From Burkholderia sp. NRF60-BP8 (GTDB taxonomy: Bacteria; Pseudomonadota; Gammaproteobacteria; Burkholderiales; Burkholderiaceae): a stretch of 64,000 bases of DNA. The notes beneath the pieces were generated by a model. It saw only the letters and a list, made by a program, of their open reading frames with translations, ran no database searches and had not been told where the DNA came from. Shown here in pieces: positions 60,689-64,000 of the stretch. Position 1 is the first letter of the stretch. Every line of letters starts with the position of its first letter. The stretch spans positions 620,001-684,000 of the forward strand of contig NZ_CP013374.1 of assembly GCF_001522585.2 (NCBI RefSeq), in the 5' to 3' direction. The position numbers and the translations under genes are program-made.

Positions 60689-61275
60689 GTTGCGTAAGCG
60701 GGTGGCGGCGTGGTCGATGCAATGGGCGCGGCTGTGATCCGCTGTCGCGGTGCAGGCACGGCGGTCACATCGTACGGCCAGTTGCGTGCGCGGGATTGCC
60801 TAAACCTGTCCGAAATTAGCCCGATCATCCGGACCTGCATGATTGGCGATCGTGCTGTCGTCGTTGCGCGGTGTGCGGCGCACAAATTCGGAAATTAAGG
60901 CAAAACAATCGCAGGATCGGGCAAGCCATTTTTCGGTGGTTTCCCTACCATTGCAGCTGCTGAAGGAAATGCGATTCAGCGCGCCCGGATGATGCGGGCA
61001 CCCTCGTCCGCGTGATGCGCGGCCGCCGCCATGCCGCGTGCGTCGCCCCGCGAATCGCCGGAAAAGACTCAGGACTGCTATCGAACGATCGTGCATCGGG
61101 CTTGCCGAGGCCGGTTTGCGTCCGTTGCAAGCCGGCCCGTGCGTGTCGCACGTGCCGACCGACCCGGCCGAGCCGGTGTCGGTGCCGCCGCATTGGCCGG
61201 GCCGATGGGGCCGGCTGTGGCGCGGCGGCGGGTACAGGCATACGGGCAGTCGTCCGCGCAGGGAAATCCGGACAA
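60689..61275. other. 587-bp divergent promoter region, no gene seen
   Basis: It separates the AraC gene from the divergent LysR gene and should hold both promoters. It contains an inverted repeat GTCCG/CGGAC around 60808-60835. In-frame extension of the LysR gene upstream has no domain support. Confidence 0.4.
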
Positions 61276-62169
61276 ATGGACCAACTTCAATCGATTCGGG
61301 CATTCGTGACGGTGGCAAGAGAAGGCGGGTTTCGCCGGGCGGCGACGCGGTTGCGTGTGTCGACGGCGATGGCGAGCCGGCTGGTCGATGCGCTCGAAAC
61401 GCGCCTCGGTGCACGCCTGCTTCAACGCAGCACGAGCCACCAGTCGCTCACGGAAATCGGCGAGCTGTATCTCGCGCGCGTCGAGCGGATTCTCGGCGCG
61501 ATCGACGAGATCGACGGCCGCTTCGTCGCGATGGGCAGCAAGCCGGAAGGCGTATTGCGCGTGGCCGCGCCGGTCGCGTTCGGGCTCAGCCAGTTGAGCG
61601 CGTTGCTCGATCGCTTCGTGCACCGGTTTCCGGACGTGCGGCCGACCGTGACGCTGACCGATACCCACGTCGACCTGGCCGCCGAGGACATCGACGTCGC
61701 GTTCCTGACGGATGACATGCCGGTGTCCGGCGCCCATGCGCTGCATACGCTGGCCGCGTACGAATCCGTGCGGGTCGCGGCGCCAGGTTACGTCGCCGCG
61801 CACGGCGGCGCGGCTGCGTCGGGCGACTGGCCGGACATCGCGGCCGTGCGGCTGGAACTGCCGGCGACCGACGACGCTCACGCGGCCGGGATTCGATCCG
61901 GCGCGGCGCCCGGCAATACGGGCGTCGGCCATCTCGAGATGGCGCGGCGGCTGGCCGTGGCCGGCATGGGCGCGACGGTGCTGCCCGCGTATCTCGTCGA
62001 CGCCGATCTGGCGGCCGGCACGCTGGTGCGCATTGCACCGGTCCACCCGCTCGCGCCCGTCACGCTGAAGCTCGCACATGCGCGCGCCGCGCGTTTGCCG
62101 GCCGCCGCGCGCGCGTTCATCGAATTCGTCGGCGCCGCGTTCCGGCCCGCGAGCCAGCGGCCAGGCTGA
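61276..62169 (+). CDS. LysR-type regulator upstream of an RND efflux operon
   Basis: A 297-residue LysR: HTH at residues 5-62 (FVTVAREGGFRRAATRLRVSTAMASRLVDALETRLG) and an effector domain from about 92. It is slightly short, the C-terminal domain looking compact at 180-225. It lies in the same direction as, and 211 bases before, the RND adaptor gene, with a hairpin between, and may regulate that efflux operon; whether it does is not shown by sequence. Confidence 0.88.
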   Translation: MDQLQSIRAFVTVAREGGFRRAATRLRVSTAMASRLVDALETRLGARLLQRSTSHQSLTEIGELYLARVERILGAIDEIDGRFVAMGSKPEGVLRVAAPVAFGLSQLSALLDRFVHRFPDVRPTVTLTDTHVDLAAEDIDVAFLTDDMPVSGAHALHTLAAYESVRVAAPGYVAAHGGAAASGDWPDIAAVRLELPATDDAHAAGIRSGAAPGNTGVGHLEMARRLAVAGMGATVLPAYLVDADLAAGTLVRIAPVHPLAPVTLKLAHARAARLPAAARAFIEFVGAAFRPASQRPG

Positions 62170-62205
62170 ACCCGCGGCAACGCGATCCCGCCGGACCGCG
62201 GGTTC
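62168..62205 (+). terminator. Hairpin after the LysR gene
   Basis: Arms GAACCCGCGG and CCGCGGGTTC, beginning at the LysR stop codon, followed by CTCTTTAT. Likely terminates LysR transcription ahead of the efflux operon. Confidence 0.55.
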
Positions 62206-62380
62206 GCCGCTCTTTATCGGAAGCAGTTCGGCACACGAACGCTTCGCAGGGTGCAACGCACACCCGCAACACGCGTCCGCATCCGCGCTGGACAGGAAGC
62301 TGCAAGTCCGCCGCGCGTCAGGACCATGAGGAGATCTGGTGATTCCCATTGAAGGTCGTCTAATTGTGAGAGGTCGCTCC

Positions 62381-63619
62381 ATGCGCGTCGAACGGGTTCC
62401 ATACCGCTTAATCACCGCCGCAACGGCTGCCGTTTTCCTGGCCGCGTGCGGGAAAAAAGAATCGGCACCGCCGCCGCCAACGCCGGAAGTCGGCGTCGTC
62501 ACCGTGCAGCCGCAAGCCGTGCCGGCGGTGGCCGAGCTGCCGGGCCGCACCAGTGCGTTCCTCGTCGCGCAAGTGCGTGCGCGGGTCGACGGCATCGTGC
62601 TGCGCCGTGAATTCACCGAAGGCACCGACGTCAAGGCCGGCCAGCGCCTCTACAAGATCGATCCGGCGCCGTACATCGCCGCGCTGAACAGCGCGAAGGC
62701 GACGCTGGCGAAGGCGCAGGCGAACCTCGTCACGCAGAACGCGCTGGTCGCGCGCTACAAGGTGCTGGTCGCGGCGAACGCGGTCAGCAAGCAGGACTAC
62801 GACAACGCGGTCGCCACGCAAGGCCAGGCCGCGGCGGACGTCGCGGCCGGCAAGGCGGCGGTCGACACCGCGCAGATCAACCTCGGCTATACGGATGTCG
62901 TGTCGCCGATCAGCGGCCGCGTCGGCATCTCGCAGGTGACGCCGGGCGCATACGTGCAGGCGAGCCAGGCGACGCTGATGTCGACGGTGCAGCAGCTCGA
63001 TCCGGTGTACGTCGACCTCACGCAATCGAGCCTCGAAGGGCTGAAGCTGCGTCAGGACGTGCAGAGCGGGCGTCTGAAGACGAGCGGCCCGGGCGCGGCG
63101 AAGGTGTCGCTGATCCTGGAAGACGGCAAGACCTACTCGGAGCCGGGCAAGCTGCAGTTCTCGGACGTGACGGTCGACCAGACCACGGGCTCGGTGACGA
63201 TCCGCGCGGTCTTCCCGAACCCGGGCCGCGTGTTGCTGCCGGGGATGTTCGTGCGTGCACGGATCGAGGAAGGCGTGAACGAGAACGCGTTCCTGGTGCC
63301 GCAGATCGGCGTCACGCATGACCAGAAGGGTCAGGCAATTGCACTGGTCGTGACTGCGGCCAACAAGGTCGAGATGCGTCCGTTGACGACCACCGGCACG
63401 TACGGCCAGAACTGGATCGTCGAAGGCGGTCTGCAGGCGGGCGATCACGTGATCGTGCAGGGCGTCGACAAGGTGCGCCCGGGCGCGACGGTGAAGACCG
63501 TGGCCGCGCAGCTCGCTCCGGCGGCGGACGCCGCATCCGCCGCGCCGGCAAGCGCCGCGCCGGCGAGTACCGCGGCCCATGCCGCAGCGAGTTCGGCCGC
63601 CGCGTCGAGCGCGCAATAA
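62381..63619 (+). CDS. RND efflux periplasmic adaptor lipoprotein (AcrA/MexA/BpeA-like)
   Basis: A 412-residue membrane-fusion lipoprotein. The signal ends in FLAAC with acylated Cys23; then the lipoyl half (AQVRARVDGIVLRREFTEGTDVKAGQRLYKIDPAPY), an alpha-hairpin (about 95-165), the second lipoyl half (INLGYTDVVSPISGRVGISQVTPGAYVQASQ) and beta-barrel/MP domains to about 380, and an Ala/Ser-rich tail. The start at 62381 follows GAGAGG; an upstream GTG at 62339 with a good AGGAG also fits and would add 14 residues. It pairs with the RND pump 15 bases on. Confidence 0.92.
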   Translation: MRVERVPYRLITAATAAVFLAACGKKESAPPPPTPEVGVVTVQPQAVPAVAELPGRTSAFLVAQVRARVDGIVLRREFTEGTDVKAGQRLYKIDPAPYIAALNSAKATLAKAQANLVTQNALVARYKVLVAANAVSKQDYDNAVATQGQAAADVAAGKAAVDTAQINLGYTDVVSPISGRVGISQVTPGAYVQASQATLMSTVQQLDPVYVDLTQSSLEGLKLRQDVQSGRLKTSGPGAAKVSLILEDGKTYSEPGKLQFSDVTVDQTTGSVTIRAVFPNPGRVLLPGMFVRARIEEGVNENAFLVPQIGVTHDQKGQAIALVVTAANKVEMRPLTTTGTYGQNWIVEGGLQAGDHVIVQGVDKVRPGATVKTVAAQLAPAADAASAAPASAAPASTAAHAAASSAAASSAQ

Positions 63620-63634
63620 CAGGGAGTCCGTTTC

Positions 63635-64000
63635 ATGGCCAAGTTCTTTATCGATCGCCCGATCTTCGCGTGGGTGATCGCGATCGTGCTGATGCTGGCC
63701 GGCGTCGCATCGATCTTCAAGATGCCGATCGCGCAGTATCCGACGATCGCACCGCCGACGATCCAGATCCAGGCGAACTATCCGGGCGCTTCCGCGAAGA
63801 CGGTGGAAGACACGGTGACGCAGGTGATCGAGCAGCAGATGAGCGGACTCGACAACTTCCTGTACATGTCGTCGACGAGCGACGATTCGGGCAACGCGAC
63901 GATCACGCTGACCTTTTCGCCGGGCACGAATCCGGACGTCGCGCAGGTGCAGGTGCAGAACAAGCTGTCGCTCGCGACGCCGAACCTGCCGCAAGTCGTG
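63635..64000 (+). CDS. RND efflux pump inner-membrane subunit (AcrB/MexB/BpeB-like), partial
   Basis: The first 122 residues of an HAE1-family pump, cut by the window edge. The N terminus [21 protein letters not shown] is diagnostic; the porter domain begins after helix 1 ([56 protein letters not shown]). The ribosome site AGGGAG and 15-base gap to the adaptor gene show one operon. The outer-membrane partner is presumably beyond the edge. Drug specificity cannot be deduced. Confidence 0.95.
   Translation, partial: MAKFFIDRPIFAWVIAIVLMLAGVASIFKMPIAQYPTIAPPTIQIQANYPGASAKTVEDTVTQVIEQQMSGLDNFLYMSSTSDDSGNATITLTFSPGTNPDVAQVQVQNKLSLATPNLPQVV

Noticed and set aside
1..64000. tRNA, rRNA or prophage segments
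   Set aside because: None recognised by eye; a tRNAscan/Infernal run would settle small RNA genes.

Overview
The window looks like part of a secondary replicon of a Burkholderia cepacia complex bacterium, most likely the third replicon (pC3, formerly chromosome 3). The evidence is the very high GC content with strong GC3 bias, Burkholderia-type porin and LysR/AraC-rich gene content, and above all a replication/partition module. That module has parA-parB, a Rep_3-type initiator gene (repA), five copies of the 16-bp palindrome GTTGTCACGTGACAAC or close variants (the parS sequence I recall as published for the third Bcc replicon) and about 1 kb of iterons. Species assignment is inference; no database search was made.

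Layout. 0-5.8 kb: general porin, small exported and membrane proteins, and a LysR regulator divergent from an EamA exporter. 6.3-13.7 kb: an orphan branched-chain amino-acid-type binding protein, a small HTH protein, a YdiJ-type FAD/Fe-S oxidoreductase with a divergent LysR, and a LysR/LysE pair. 13.8-17.1 kb: a sulfone-sulfur module (sfnG, msuE, sfnR) with a consensus sigma-54 promoter. 17.3-22.2 kb: single-chain dihydroxyacetone kinase, a DUF1330 protein, an MHS-family transporter and a metallo-beta-lactamase-fold protein. 22.4-31.6 kb: a complete ectoine/hydroxyectoine catabolic operon (eutB-eutC-doeA-doeB-doeX-doeC-doeD) preceded by its MocR-type regulator enuR and closed by a strong intrinsic terminator. 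31.8-33.7 kb: CoA-ester lyase and MaoC-type hydratase genes flanking an acyl-CoA dehydrogenase remnant. 34.0-39.4 kb: a MarR-controlled tripartite efflux operon (FUSC, DUF1656, HlyD-like, NodT-like). 39.5-42.2 kb: molbindin, NifQ-like protein, a decayed EamA exporter tail and a ProQ/FinO RNA chaperone. 42.8-47.2 kb: DUF2889, a flavodoxin-like protein, a TetR/metallo-hydrolase divergent pair with twin operators, and an AraC regulator.

47.2-54.3 kb is the maintenance region: a gene-free 1.57-kb centromere with five parS sites, parAB, convergent repA, then an origin with sixteen well-matched CCCATAANNGGNTACCT-like iterons, many in doublets at exactly 26-bp spacing, an AT-rich segment and near-consensus DnaA boxes, followed by 1.2 kb with no recognisable gene. 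54.3-64 kb: a small Lys/Ala-rich exported protein, a LysR regulator, a probable second purA, another LysR, an orphan aliphatic-sulfonate binding protein, an AraC regulator, a LysR and the start of an RND efflux operon that runs off the right edge.

Functional reading: the replicon backbone sits among accessory catabolic (ectoine, sulfone, DHA), efflux and regulatory genes. The ectoine cluster can be assigned step by step from hydroxyectoine and ectoine to aspartate, but has no dedicated ABC or TRAP importer beside it; the MHS transporter about 1.4 kb beyond the operon end is the obvious candidate.
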